Assembly: GCA_003649565.1 (NCBI GenBank) | Contig: QMSF01000005.1 | Coordinates: 1 to 12,815, forward strand | Direction of reading: 5' to 3' | Length of the DNA: 12,815 nucleotides | DNA from: Thermoprotei archaeon | GTDB taxonomy: Archaea; Thermoproteota; Methanomethylicia; Nezhaarchaeales; WYZ-LMO8 | Shown here: positions 1 through 7,177 of the stretch, piece by piece | How the letters are laid out: each line of letters begins with the position of its first letter | How positions within the stretch are numbered: position 1 is the first letter of the stretch | Translations under genes and position numbers: made by a program | The notes under the pieces: model-generated | Told to the model about the DNA's origin: nothing | What the model saw: only the letters and a program-made list of their open reading frames with translations | Databases searched by the model: none

Positions 1-8
1 ATGAGGCC

Positions 9-1226
9 ATGAAAGGATACGTTGTAAGCAGTTTCATTGGTCTGTTACTTTGTGATGATAAAGGTGAAATTCTAGAGAAGGCCCTATTTCCAAAGGACTC
101 GCATGTACAAGCTGACAAATTGTATTTATTGAGTAGGGGGGAGAGCATCGATGAAGTTAGAGAGTTATGTGAAAAAGCAAGGTCGCTAGGTATTGATGAG
201 ATCGTGCTTGAAAATCCTATGGTTGCTAAAGCATTTGCTAGTTCAGGATTCCAGAATGTAAAGGTAGAAGCTCCAAACGATATTGCTAAGATGGTAAGAT
301 CTCAACTATTAGAAACAGCTGTAAAGCTTGGATATGCAAAGAATGAAAAAGAAGTTCTTAAAATGCTTCATCAAGCAGCTTACAGTTTAAGTGCAAAGAA
401 GATCGTCGAAGCAGTAGAGAAAAGGGACTTATTGGTAGCTCAAGCCGTCTCTTGTATAGATGAAGTCGAAAAAATGCTTAACATATTGGCTTCAAGGCTA
501 AGAGAGTGGTATGGAATACATTTCCCTGAACTTGGGAATATGATTAAAGATCATGAAGATTTCATAAGGGCATTACAAATCATAGGGCATAGAGACAACA
601 TAAGGAAGCAAGAGGTCTTAGCAAAGTTAGGTCCTATTAAAGATAAGATTTCTAAACTTCTTGAAAGCGGTGGCATTTCATTAGGTGCTGACGTGCTTCC
701 AAAGGATATAGATATAATTAGGGAGGTTGCGTCGATAGCTCTTAGCCTATATGATTTAAATGATAAATTGCGACAATACGTTAATGAGGTTATGGGTGAG
801 GTTGCTCCAAATCTTAAAGAGCTTATAGGCCCGGTCTTAGGAGCTAGGCTTATATCCCTTGCTGGAGGTCTTGAAAGACTAGCCAAGTTACCCGCAAGTA
901 CAATTCAGCTTTTAGGCGCTGAAAAGGCACTCTTTAGAGCATTGAGAACAGGGAGTAAACCGCCTAAGCACGGTATAATATTCCAGCATCCTGAAATACA
1001 TAGATCACCGAGATGGCAAAGAGGAAAGATCGCCAGAGCTTTAGCTGGCAAAATAGCTATAGCTGCTAGAGTTGACTACTTCACTGGAGAATACATAGCT
1101 GATGAGCTAAAGGAGGACCTAAAGAAGAGAATAAAGGAGATAAAGGAGATCTATAAGACGCCACCTAAGAAAGTTGTAGAGAAAAGGCCTCCAAAGAAAG
1201 CAAAGAAGAAAGCAAAGAAGAGGTGA
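9..1226 (+). CDS. nop5: Nop5 (Nop56/58-like), core protein of the box C/D RNP
   Basis: Scaffold of the archaeal C/D small RNP: it binds L7Ae-guide RNA through its NOP domain and holds fibrillarin through its N-terminal domain. The 405 residues show an N-terminal fibrillarin-binding domain (about 1-120), a charged helical coiled-coil region (about 125-265) and the NOP domain (about 265-375). The NOP domain carries the family signature [13 protein letters not shown] at 303-315, followed by [10 protein letters not shown] and [11 protein letters not shown]. The last 20 residues are a Lys-rich tail, usual for archaeal Nop5. The ATG at 9 follows a short GAGG and gives a normal N-terminus. Fibrillarin starts 7 bases after the stop, the standard archaeal pairing. 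A candidate guide RNA for this complex lies at 11631-11694. Identity is secure. Confidence 0.96.
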   Translation: MKGYVVSSFIGLLLCDDKGEILEKALFPKDSHVQADKLYLLSRGESIDEVRELCEKARSLGIDEIVLENPMVAKAFASSGFQNVKVEAPNDIAKMVRSQLLETAVKLGYAKNEKEVLKMLHQAAYSLSAKKIVEAVEKRDLLVAQAVSCIDEVEKMLNILASRLREWYGIHFPELGNMIKDHEDFIRALQIIGHRDNIRKQEVLAKLGPIKDKISKLLESGGISLGADVLPKDIDIIREVASIALSLYDLNDKLRQYVNEVMGEVAPNLKELIGPVLGARLISLAGGLERLAKLPASTIQLLGAEKALFRALRTGSKPPKHGIIFQHPEIHRSPRWQRGKIARALAGKIAIAARVDYFTGEYIADELKEDLKKRIKEIKEIYKTPPKKVVEKRPPKKAKKKAKKR

Positions 1227-1233
1227 GGAAAAC

Positions 1234-1923
1234 ATGAAAGTTAGACCTCATGAAAGTATAGAGGGTCTTTATGTTGTAGAGTTAGATGATGGATCTCTAA
1301 GGTTAGCCACACGTAATCTAGCTCCAGGCATTAAAGTTTATGGAGAGATGTTAATTCAACACGAAGGAGTTGAACTCAGGATATGGGATGCCTACAGATC
1401 TAAGCTTGCAGCAGCATTTATGAAGGGATTAAAGACCTCTCCTTTGAAGGAAGGACTTAGAGTACTATATTTAGGCGCAGCATCAGGAACCACGTGCTCC
1501 CACGTTTCAGATATAGTTGGGCATAAAGGTCGAGTATATGGAGTTGAGTTTTCGCCTAGAGTTATGAGAGAGTTCTTAGAGAGAGTTGCCAGGCATAGAG
1601 AAAATGTTATACCAATACTGGCTGATGCAAGATTTCCAGCAGAATATTCGCATGTCATGGAAGAAGTCGACGTAATATATCAAGACGTTGCACAACCATA
1701 TCAAAGTAAAATATTGATAGATAACGCCGATTTCTACTTGAAAAAGGGTGGATGGGCCTTTTTAGCAATAAAAGCTAGAAGCATTGATGTTACAAAGGAG
1801 CCATCAGAAGTCTATAAGAGAGAAATTGAGACATTGAAGGAAGGAGGCTTTGAAATAGTCCATGTTGTGCATTTAGAACCTTATGACGTCGACCATGCAA
1901 TGATATTAGCACGTAGGGTGTAA
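1234..1923 (+). CDS. flpA: Fibrillarin-like rRNA/tRNA 2'-O-methyltransferase
   Basis: Catalytic subunit of the C/D RNP. It transfers methyl from S-adenosylmethionine (SAM) to the ribose 2'-OH chosen by the guide RNA. The 229 residues match archaeal fibrillarin in length, without the eukaryotic GAR domain. The SAM motif is [11 protein letters not shown] at 77-87, the acidic ribose-binding residue is E105 in GVEFS, and D131 lies in ADAR. The family hallmark DVAQPYQ is at 151-157 and the catalytic Lys is about K180 in AIKARS. The ATG at 1234 has a strong SD, GGTGAGG at 1222-1228, that overlaps the nop5 stop, so the two are probably translationally coupled. Nothing is missing from the active site. 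Confidence 0.96.
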   Translation: MKVRPHESIEGLYVVELDDGSLRLATRNLAPGIKVYGEMLIQHEGVELRIWDAYRSKLAAAFMKGLKTSPLKEGLRVLYLGAASGTTCSHVSDIVGHKGRVYGVEFSPRVMREFLERVARHRENVIPILADARFPAEYSHVMEEVDVIYQDVAQPYQSKILIDNADFYLKKGGWAFLAIKARSIDVTKEPSEVYKREIETLKEGGFEIVHVVHLEPYDVDHAMILARRV

Positions 1924-1928
1924 GCTCA

Positions 1929-2393
1929 TTGTTAAATCATTCTTATTTAAAAGATGGCTTTTTCCAAAGGGTAAGCCGTGTACTGATACGAGAAATAGAG
2001 AGAATAAATGATCATCTACCTAGAGAGAGTAAGACACTAAAAGAGCTCTTAGAGATGGATGAACCTAAAGTTATAACAAAATCTGGTGATGAATTAATAA
2101 TGAATAAAGAGGAACTAGAACTCCTAGCTAAGCTAGTGCCAGCCCAGTACCATGATAAGTTAAGGTTGCCCATAATCATTTTACGCATGATAGAGATGGG
2201 TGAAGGCGTGTACATGATATGTGGTGGCGACTTAGAAGCACAAGTCATTACAAGAGTTTTGGGCTTTGAAGGAGCCGTCTATCGCGATAAGGGTAAAGCA
2301 TTTTTATACAAGCCCTATGTAGCTATTTTGAGAAGTAAGCTTAGGACTACAACGGTTATAGGTTTTGTTTCTAGCACAGGGGTGAGGGGTTAA
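1929..2393 (+). CDS. DUF61 / UPF0216 family protein
   Basis: A 154-residue archaeal conserved protein of unknown function. The family is recognised by the N-terminal block RINDHLPRESKTLKELL (about 25-41), the central LPIIILRM and a mixed alpha/beta C-terminal part. No catalytic motif, membrane segment or Cys cluster is visible. The only usable start ahead of the conserved block is TTG at 1929, five bases after the fibrillarin stop, with a weak GGGTG at 1916-1920 as SD. No ATG or GTG occurs in frame between the previous stop and the conserved region. It sits between fibrillarin and an HTH regulator in one operon, which suggests but does not prove a link to RNA modification or translation. Confidence 0.85.
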   Translation: MLNHSYLKDGFFQRVSRVLIREIERINDHLPRESKTLKELLEMDEPKVITKSGDELIMNKEELELLAKLVPAQYHDKLRLPIIILRMIEMGEGVYMICGGDLEAQVITRVLGFEGAVYRDKGKAFLYKPYVAILRSKLRTTTVIGFVSSTGVRG

Positions 2394-2400
2394 CCCTGTG
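2375..2400 (+). promoter_or_regulatory. Hairpin enclosing the SD and the GTG start of the HTH gene
   Basis: CACAGGG (2375-2381) is perfectly complementary to CCCTGTG (2394-2400), giving a 7-bp stem and a 12-base loop; a G-U pair at 2374/2401 can extend it. The loop holds most of the SD (GGTGAGG, 2381-2387) and the DUF61 stop. The 3' arm ends in the GTG start codon of the next gene. If it folds in mRNA, initiation of the HTH gene would depend on ribosomes finishing DUF61 and opening it. As DNA it could also be an operator. The pairing is seen; the function is inferred. Confidence 0.4.
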
Positions 2401-3372
2401 TCAATAGAAGATCTCATAATGAAGACCGTAGAGACGCTATACGATAAGGGATTTGAGGTTTCAAGACCTTATGTTAATGAGAAAAGCTCAATAAATATAG
2501 TTGCTAGAAGTGGGAATAAACTGCTTCTAGTTAAAGCTCTTAGTAATGTCGATGAACTTAAAACTTGTTGCACAGTAGAGATTAAGAAGGCAAGTTATGC
2601 TCTTAGAGCATCTCCGATAATAGTCGGTGAAAGGGAAACGAATGAAGAAATAGATAAAGAAGCAGTTTATGAGAAGCATGGCATCTATATAGTTCATCCT
2701 GATGCGTTGAGAGAATACTTAGAGGGTAGAAGGCAATATGTCTATTATAAAGGCGGAAGATTTTATGTAAGGATTGATGGTGAGAAACTTAGGAAAATAC
2801 GCGAGAGAATAGGATTATCGCTTGGCGGACTAGCAAGTCTATTAGGTGTTTCCAGAAAGGCTGTTTATGAATATGAGAGAAATGAAATGGACGCTACAGT
2901 CGATGTAGCTGCAAAACTTTACGAAATATTAAGAGAGTTCGTCGGGGAAGAAGAGGCATTAGAGGCTTTTAAGCCTGTTGATATTTTAAGTACGGTAATG
3001 GAACCTGAGGTAAAAGATTATGACGAGGCATTAAGGGGAGGAACTAAGAGGTACAAGTTGCAGGAGGAAGTAGCCTTAAAGCTTTTGGAGCTAGGCTTTT
3101 CAGTCTTTAAATTTAAGGATGCCCCATTCAACTTGATAGCTAAGAAGAACGATGATAAAAAGAAGACAATACTCATCTTAACGGTAGAGACGCTAAGTGG
3201 AAAGTCTAAGGAAGAAGCTGAAATTCTAAGAGAGGTAGCTGAGGTAGCTAAGGTTGGAGGTCTCGTTGTAACACGTAAAGCCCTCCATGAGGAGGAAGGC
3301 GTCATCAGCTCGAAGAAATTAGAAAATATAGTAAGTCCTGACGAGTTAATTGAAGTAACATCATTAAGCTAA
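2398..3372 (+). CDS. COG1395-type archaeal HTH transcriptional regulator
   Basis: A 324-residue predicted regulator. A Cro/Xre-like helix-turn-helix lies at about 129-180: LRKIRERIGLSLGGLASLLG, then VSRKAVYEYER as recognition helix. It is flanked by two alpha/beta domains that resemble each other, about 1-110 (LYDKGFEV...INIVARSGNKLLLVKALS) and about 218-320 (LLELGFSV...FNLIAKKNDDKKKTILILTVE). Both look like catalytically dead nuclease-type folds. The start is GTG at 2398, four bases after the DUF61 stop, with GGTGAGG at 2381-2387 and inside a hairpin. The 3' end overlaps the convergent trm1 gene by 9 bases. It closes the Nop5 operon; its DNA target is unknown. The family is a known archaeal group of putative regulators without a well-defined role. 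Confidence 0.85.
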   Translation: MSIEDLIMKTVETLYDKGFEVSRPYVNEKSSINIVARSGNKLLLVKALSNVDELKTCCTVEIKKASYALRASPIIVGERETNEEIDKEAVYEKHGIYIVHPDALREYLEGRRQYVYYKGGRFYVRIDGEKLRKIRERIGLSLGGLASLLGVSRKAVYEYERNEMDATVDVAAKLYEILREFVGEEEALEAFKPVDILSTVMEPEVKDYDEALRGGTKRYKLQEEVALKLLELGFSVFKFKDAPFNLIAKKNDDKKKTILILTVETLSGKSKEEAEILREVAEVAKVGGLVVTRKALHEEEGVISSKKLENIVSPDELIEVTSLS

Positions 3373-4530
3373 TAGTCTAGTTAACTCTGTAATTTTTCCA
3401 TTGAATCTAAAGCCTTTAGGATTAAAGTGCGTAGGAGAGGCGTTGAATCCTTCTGATTGCAATTTTTGTATTAAGTCCTGCATTTTTGGTTGTCTTATTT
3501 TATAGATGCGTGATAATGAATCAATGGTATAATAAGTGGGTGGACCATCAGCTTCACTAACTATTAAACTCAAAGTCCTTCTAAGAGGCTTTTTGTGGGG
3601 CAAAGTCATGGAGTTGAGCGTTGCGAGGACTTCTCTACAAAACTCTTTGTCAAATATGGGGCCTATCCAGAGAGGACCTGCCAATCTCATTGGCGTGCCG
3701 CAGTTTTCACATAGTAAACCACAAGAGCTTACCTCATCTATCTTCACAGTTTCTCTATGTAAGCACTTGTAGCAATGATATATGAAGCCTATGTTTTCTG
3801 TTCTTTTGTAGGATACTAATTGTGCATAGACCCTTATGTAATGCCTAGTGCTATGAGCTATTAAGGGTTTTATTGAAAGGTCATATTTGCCTGCCTCTCT
3901 GCATAGGAGGCCTAGCACTAATCTTATGGCTATTTCATGGCAGTACTCTGTTTTTAATGATAAACCACCATATTTTTTTAGAGCAACTTCGGGGTAGACG
4001 CCGCAAAGAGGGGGCATGTCGGTTGCAGTAACTGCTATAATACCGCCTATGAGCGTAGATCTCAATGCGGAATCTATGTAGGGTGCTGGTGAGCCGAAGG
4101 GATCTATATCTACAACATCGAAGCGCTTGTCTTTGGTAGCATGCATTGATAGAATCATGTTAGCGTCAGAACATTTTATTATAACTTTGTCTTCTAAGCG
4201 GTTTAAGAACGCATTTATCTCAGCAAGTTCTACAGCTATGGGATTGACATCAGATAGAAGCACTTCATGTACTTCCTCTATTTCCTTAGCATATCTTAGA
4301 CCTCTAATTCCGCTCGCTGTTAAAGGTTCAGCAATTCTTAGCTTTTTATTACTTAACTTAGCATATGCTTTTAATACGCATATTGAGAAATCTCTTGAAA
4401 AAGCCATATGAATATTGTAAAACACTATTTTTCTGGCTCTATCCTCACCTAGGACATTGTTATCAGGCAATAATATCTTTACTTTGCCTTCAGAAGAAAC
4501 TTTAAGTGGCACCTTTATCTGCATGGTCAT
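3364..4530 (-). CDS. trm1: tRNA (guanine-26 N2,N2) dimethyltransferase Trm1
   Basis: SAM-dependent enzyme that makes m2,2G26 in tRNA, at the hinge between the D and anticodon stems. The 388 residues show the Trm1 pattern: FYNIHMAFSRD at 37-47, the SAM-binding loop EPLTASGIRG at 68-77, motif SDVNP at 93-97 and the catalytic DIDPFGSP at 141-148. A zinc-binding insert has CYKC (253, 256) and CENC (274, 277), with one further Cys at 270. The C-terminal domain has the PTYYTIDSLSR block. The start is ATG at 4530; a second in-frame ATG six bases later is also possible. It is the last gene of the minus-strand run, 15 bases after rlmE, and has only a weak SD (GAGAAG). Its end overlaps the opposing HTH gene. 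Confidence 0.95.
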   Translation of the reverse strand: MTMQIKVPLKVSSEGKVKILLPDNNVLGEDRARKIVFYNIHMAFSRDFSICVLKAYAKLSNKKLRIAEPLTASGIRGLRYAKEIEEVHEVLLSDVNPIAVELAEINAFLNRLEDKVIIKCSDANMILSMHATKDKRFDVVDIDPFGSPAPYIDSALRSTLIGGIIAVTATDMPPLCGVYPEVALKKYGGLSLKTEYCHEIAIRLVLGLLCREAGKYDLSIKPLIAHSTRHYIRVYAQLVSYKRTENIGFIYHCYKCLHRETVKIDEVSSCGLLCENCGTPMRLAGPLWIGPIFDKEFCREVLATLNSMTLPHKKPLRRTLSLIVSEADGPPTYYTIDSLSRIYKIRQPKMQDLIQKLQSEGFNASPTHFNPKGFRFNGKITELTRLLA

Positions 4531-4545
4531 TTAAACTACTTCTCA

Positions 4546-5181
4546 TTATTCTTGATTTATATTATTAATCGAATTCCTACGAAAACCCTTGCATATTAAA
4601 TAAGTTTCTCTGCTTTTAGGCTTTGATGCTTTTGGTTTGAAGAGGCGTATTTTATCAAACATGTCGCGCAATTTAGTTATTAACTCATTAAGTTCGTTGC
4701 TTTGAAATACCTTAATAACAGCAATGCCTCCCTGTTTAAGTGTTTTAGAGGCAAGTAGGAGAATACAGTTTACTAAATGGAAATGTCTTGCTATATCTGT
4801 TAGCCATACACCAGTTAGTTTAGGTGAAGTATCAGATAGTATTACATCAGCTTTGCGTGGCAATATCTTGATTATTTCCTCATGAGTATTTTCATCGCAT
4901 ACATCACCTACTATTGTAATTACGTTTGGGGGCTCTAACTTCTTAATAGGTTTTAGGTCAACACCTATAACAAGTCCTTCTTTTCCAACAACCTCTGATG
5001 CTACTTGTAGCCAACCTCCAGGATAGGCTCCTAAATCTAGGACGATATCACCTTTCTTAAGGATGTTAAATTTTTTGATAATTTCCATGAGTTTGAAGGA
5101 GGCACGAGATCTTAAGCCAAGCTGCTTTGCCTTTTTATGATAAAAGTCTTTTGCCCTTTCAATGCGCCATCGCTTTGACAT
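4546..5181 (-). CDS. rlmE: RlmE/FtsJ-type 23S rRNA 2'-O-methyltransferase
   Basis: Ribose methyltransferase of the RrmJ/FtsJ family. The bacterial enzyme methylates U2552 in the A loop of 23S rRNA, and the archaeal homologues are expected to do the same. The 211 residues carry the whole K-D-K-E tetrad: K30 in RASFKL, D117 in SDTSP, K157 in VIKVFQ and E192 in SRETYL. The SAM loop is DLGAYPGGW at 49-57. There is no C-terminal TRAM domain, which some archaeal homologues have; the tail (about 200-211) is short and Asn-rich. The ATG at 5181 lies 9 bases after the stop of the TFE-beta-like gene, with no clear SD. The neighbouring trm1 is also an RNA methyltransferase. Confidence 0.94.
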   Translation of the reverse strand: MSKRWRIERAKDFYHKKAKQLGLRSRASFKLMEIIKKFNILKKGDIVLDLGAYPGGWLQVASEVVGKEGLVIGVDLKPIKKLEPPNVITIVGDVCDENTHEEIIKILPRKADVILSDTSPKLTGVWLTDIARHFHLVNCILLLASKTLKQGGIAVIKVFQSNELNELITKLRDMFDKIRLFKPKASKPKSRETYLICKGFRRNSINNINQE

Positions 5182-5190
5182 CGTGGATCA

Positions 5191-5556
5191 TTACTCGTCT
5201 TTTAAGAGCCACTCTGTTAGATCTTCGCAATTCTCTGGACTTATGTGTTGCCCGCTGCCACAACGAATTAGATTCATACATGAAAAGCAGGGGCAGCCTT
5301 CAACAGTCTCTAAGCTTACTTTTAAGTCATTGGATATTGCTATGAGCCTGAAAGTTTTCCAGCGCTCTTGGGTTACTGGTTCTCTAACAATAAGTCCCTT
5401 CTTCTCTAAGGCCAAGGCTATGCGTGAGCCTTCACGGCTGCTAACATTGAGTGATTTCCATAGATCTCGTTGTAGGATCCCCTGAGGGCCTGCTTTTCTT
5501 ATGATCTCCAAAGCTTTTGCGTATAGGTCTTCAGATGTCTTTTGTTTTCGTTTCAT
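5191..5556 (-). CDS. TFE-beta-like transcription factor (RPC34/RPC39 homologue) with Cys cluster
   Basis: A 121-residue protein with an N-terminal winged helix (about 10-75: LYAKALEIIRKAGPQGILQR, then a basic recognition helix) and a C-terminal cysteine domain. The cysteines follow C90-x2-C93-x5-C99-x10-C110 (an extra Cys at 88) and run into ISPENCEDLTEWL. From memory, the C-terminus of human RPC39 has the same spacing and a near-identical GGEISPxNCxYMTEWL block, where the Cys bind a [4Fe-4S] cluster. That makes this the archaeal TFE-beta, which pairs with TFE-alpha to help open the promoter. Its length fits crenarchaeal TFE-beta. It starts 8 bases after the tfb stop with no SD. The alternative is an unrelated winged-helix Fe-S regulator, which is less likely given the C-terminal match. 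Confidence 0.82.
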   Translation of the reverse strand: MKRKQKTSEDLYAKALEIIRKAGPQGILQRDLWKSLNVSSREGSRIALALEKKGLIVREPVTQERWKTFRLIAISNDLKVSLETVEGCPCFSCMNLIRCGSGQHISPENCEDLTEWLLKDE

Positions 5557-5564
5557 AAAGAAAG

Positions 5565-6494
5565 TTATATGGTAACTATAAATTCAAGTTTTCGCATGAG
5601 CTCTTGATATCGATTGCGTATTGTTACCTCAGTTACGTTAGCTGATGACGCTATATCCCTTTGCGTACATTTAACATGTTGAAGAACGCTTGCAATATAT
5701 ATCGATGCTGCTGCAATACCCATGGGTCCTCTGCCAGATGTTAGACCCATATCTCTTGCTTTTTCAAGTATTGTTATAGCGAGTTTTTGCACTTCATGTG
5801 ACAAATTTAACTTGTTGACGAGGCGAGGTATGAAGTTTATTGATGCCATTGGCGTGATCTTGGTTACAAGAGTCCTTAGTAAAAGCCTATAACTTCGTCC
5901 TATTTCACGCTTCTTTATGTTTGATGCTTGTGCTATTTCATCTAATGTTCTCGGTATCCTATTTTGCCTACATGCTGCATATATTGCTGCCGCCACCATA
6001 CTCTCAATAGATCTACCCCTTATTAGCTTGGCTTCAACCATTCTTCTATAGAAAATAGCTGCACTTTCCCTAACATTTCTAGGGAGGCCTAATTGAGAAG
6101 CTATCCTGTCTAGCTCTGACAATGCAAAGGTTAAATTCCTTTCAAATGCATTTGAGACGCGCGACCGTTGTTGCCATTTCTTTAACTTGTAAATTTGTAT
6201 TCTTCTCGCTGGGCTCATGGATCTCGAAGATTTGCCACCGCCATGCCAGTCTATTACTGTTGACAAGCCCTTATCATGAATCGTGAGGGTTAATGGTGCC
6301 CCTGCCCTAGCTCTCTTATCTTGTTGTTCAGAATCAAAGGCTCTCCATTCCGGGCCTAAGTCTATAAGGCGTTCGCTTATTACTAATCCACACCTAGCAC
6401 ATGCCATTTCAGCTCGGTCATAGTCCCTGAAGAACTCAGTACTTCCACATTCAGGGCATTTAAATTCGGGTTCATCGGTCAGTTGATTCTTCAT
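5565..6494 (-). CDS. tfb: Transcription initiation factor TFB (TFIIB homologue)
   Basis: Bridges TBP on box A, the BRE element and RNA polymerase in the pre-initiation complex. The 309 residues contain an N-terminal zinc ribbon (CPEC at 13-16, CARC at 32-35), the B-reader/linker region with GPEWRAF and RARAGAPLT, and two cyclin-like repeats (about 110-205 and 210-305). The second repeat ends in the BRE-binding HTH (TQRDIASSANVTEVTIRNRY). The ATG at 6494 overlaps the gar1 stop as ATGA and has a strong purine SD (GGAGGAAGAGG) just upstream, so it is coupled to gar1. The TFE-beta-like gene follows directly, so two initiation factors share one transcript. Full length and intact. Confidence 0.97.
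   Translation of the reverse strand: MKNQLTDEPEFKCPECGSTEFFRDYDRAEMACARCGLVISERLIDLGPEWRAFDSEQQDKRARAGAPLTLTIHDKGLSTVIDWHGGGKSSRSMSPARRIQIYKLKKWQQRSRVSNAFERNLTFALSELDRIASQLGLPRNVRESAAIFYRRMVEAKLIRGRSIESMVAAAIYAACRQNRIPRTLDEIAQASNIKKREIGRSYRLLLRTLVTKITPMASINFIPRLVNKLNLSHEVQKLAITILEKARDMGLTSGRGPMGIAAASIYIASVLQHVKCTQRDIASSANVTEVTIRNRYQELMRKLEFIVTI
5576..5582 (-). promoter_or_regulatory. Possible box A (TATA) for a leaderless TFE-beta transcript
   Basis: TTTATAG on the minus strand, inside the last codons of tfb, begins 26 bases before the ATG at 5556, the usual box A to start distance for a leaderless archaeal mRNA. The gene also lacks an SD. No convincing purine-rich BRE is seen directly upstream, so co-transcription with tfb remains the simpler reading. 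Confidence 0.25.
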
Positions 6495-6766
6495 CTCCTC
6501 TTCCTCCTAATGTCTTTGAGGGGGGATTTAACATAAACTTTTTTCAAACGGCGCAAGTCATGGGGGGTTAAATCACTAGAAGGTTTGATGACTATGTAAG
6601 GTGATGATACAGGGCCTATTATGTCATAAATTATGCCTATTGTTCTGCTTTTATTATCATAAACAGGATCGCCAATTTTAGGCACTTTTCTAGTGCCTCT
6701 GACTATGAGCATGTTGCTCTTTGATAGGTGTAAAGTGGAACCAAGAAGCGTTAGGGATTCCCCCAT
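6491..6766 (-). CDS. gar1: Gar1, H/ACA RNP subunit
   Basis: Small protein that binds Cbf5 in the H/ACA RNP and promotes release of pseudouridylated RNA. The 91 residues form one six-stranded barrel-type domain: KVPKIGDPVYDNKSRTIGII, then YDIIGPVSSPYIVIKP, the standard archaeal Gar1 core. A basic tail (KDIRRKRR) follows, without the eukaryotic GAR repeats. The ATG at 6766 lies about 5 bases downstream of the transcription start predicted from the box A at 6794-6801, so the mRNA may be nearly leaderless; no SD is seen. gar1 next to tfb is an order I recall from several archaea. Confidence 0.93.
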   Translation of the reverse strand: MGESLTLLGSTLHLSKSNMLIVRGTRKVPKIGDPVYDNKSRTIGIIYDIIGPVSSPYIVIKPSSDLTPHDLRRLKKVYVKSPLKDIRRKRR

Positions 6767-6793
6767 GACTGAGAACCCCTTTGAAGGGATCTG

Positions 6794-6801
6794 ATATAAA
6801 A
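6794..6801 (-). promoter_or_regulatory. Box A (TATA) promoter of the gar1-tfb-TFE-beta-rlmE-trm1 run
   Basis: TTTTATAT on the minus strand is preceded by the purine-rich GGAAAC, which suits a BRE. Counting about 26 bases from the box centre puts the start near 6771, just before the gar1 ATG at 6766. It is the best promoter-like sequence in the 111-base gap between srp19 and gar1. Confidence 0.55.
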
Positions 6802-6877
6802 GTTTCCTAAGATGTTTATGTGAGACCTCAAGTTTTGTTAACGGAATTTTCGTGAGCTATAAAGGAGCCTTTAGGCT

Positions 6878-7150
6878 TTATGTGCGCTTTCTTCTCTTCT
6901 CTAAAATCTTTTGAGCTAGCATGAGAAGCAATTTTCTCTTTGATGCCACTTTCCTTATTGAAATTCTAGATGTTTCTTCCCACCACCAAGAGGGGTGAGG
7001 TTTATCTTCGATTATAGGGTCTAAATTTAGTTCTTGAGCTGCTTGAAATATTTCATCAATTTTGGGTGAAGGAAAAGCAAGCTTCTTAGGCACTTTTCTA
7101 CCTTTGGCTTCGCTCTTCGTGGAATCAAAATAGCATGGGTATATTATTAC
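6878..7150 (-). CDS. srp19: SRP19, signal recognition particle protein, with a non-canonical start
   Basis: Binds 7S RNA helices 6 and 8 and primes SRP54 loading. From GTA at 7150 the reading frame gives the complete family pattern: IIYPCYFDSTKSEAKGRKVP (first strand and the RNA-binding GRKVP loop), then KLAFPSPKIDEIFQAAQELN, then HPSWWWEE. It is about 90 residues, a normal archaeal length. The first ordinary start codon in frame is GTG at 7093, but beginning there deletes the conserved IIYPxYFD strand and half of the RNA-binding loop. Between the S8e stop at 7178-7180 and 7093 there is no ATG, GTG or TTG. A GGAGAT SD at 7160-7165 fits initiation at GTA 7150, or possibly ATA 7147. The exact start is inferred; the identity is firm. 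Confidence 0.85.
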   Translation of the reverse strand, partial: VIIYPCYFDSTKSEAKGRKVPKKLAFPSPKIDEIFQAAQELNLDPIIEDKPHPSWWWEETSRISIRKVASKRKLLLMLAQKILEKRRKRT

Positions 7151-7159
7151 GCGGTCTCT

Positions 7160-7165
7160 ATCTCC
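7160..7165 (-). promoter_or_regulatory. SD site pointing to the non-canonical srp19 start
   Basis: GGAGAT on the minus strand lies 9 bases before GTA 7150 and 12 before ATA 7147. It is far from the in-frame GTG at 7093, about 66 bases away, so it supports translation beginning near the IIYP strand. Confidence 0.5.
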
Positions 7166-7177
7166 TAGTATGACTCT

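Noticed and set aside
1..12. ATG AGG CCA TGA at the window start, as the end of an upstream gene overlapping nop5 by ATGA
   Set aside because: Only three codons are visible, so nothing can be said about a gene.
6776..6787. CCCTT/AAGGG hairpin upstream of gar1 as a terminator or riboswitch
   Set aside because: The loop is only two bases, there is no T-run, and it overlaps the predicted transcription start.
7094..7177. TGA readthrough (recoding) of rps8e as the preferred explanation for srp19
   Set aside because: S8e ends at its normal C-terminus, no recoding element was recognised, and an SD lies between the stop and the SRP19 homology; a non-canonical start is simpler. Kept only as an alternative.
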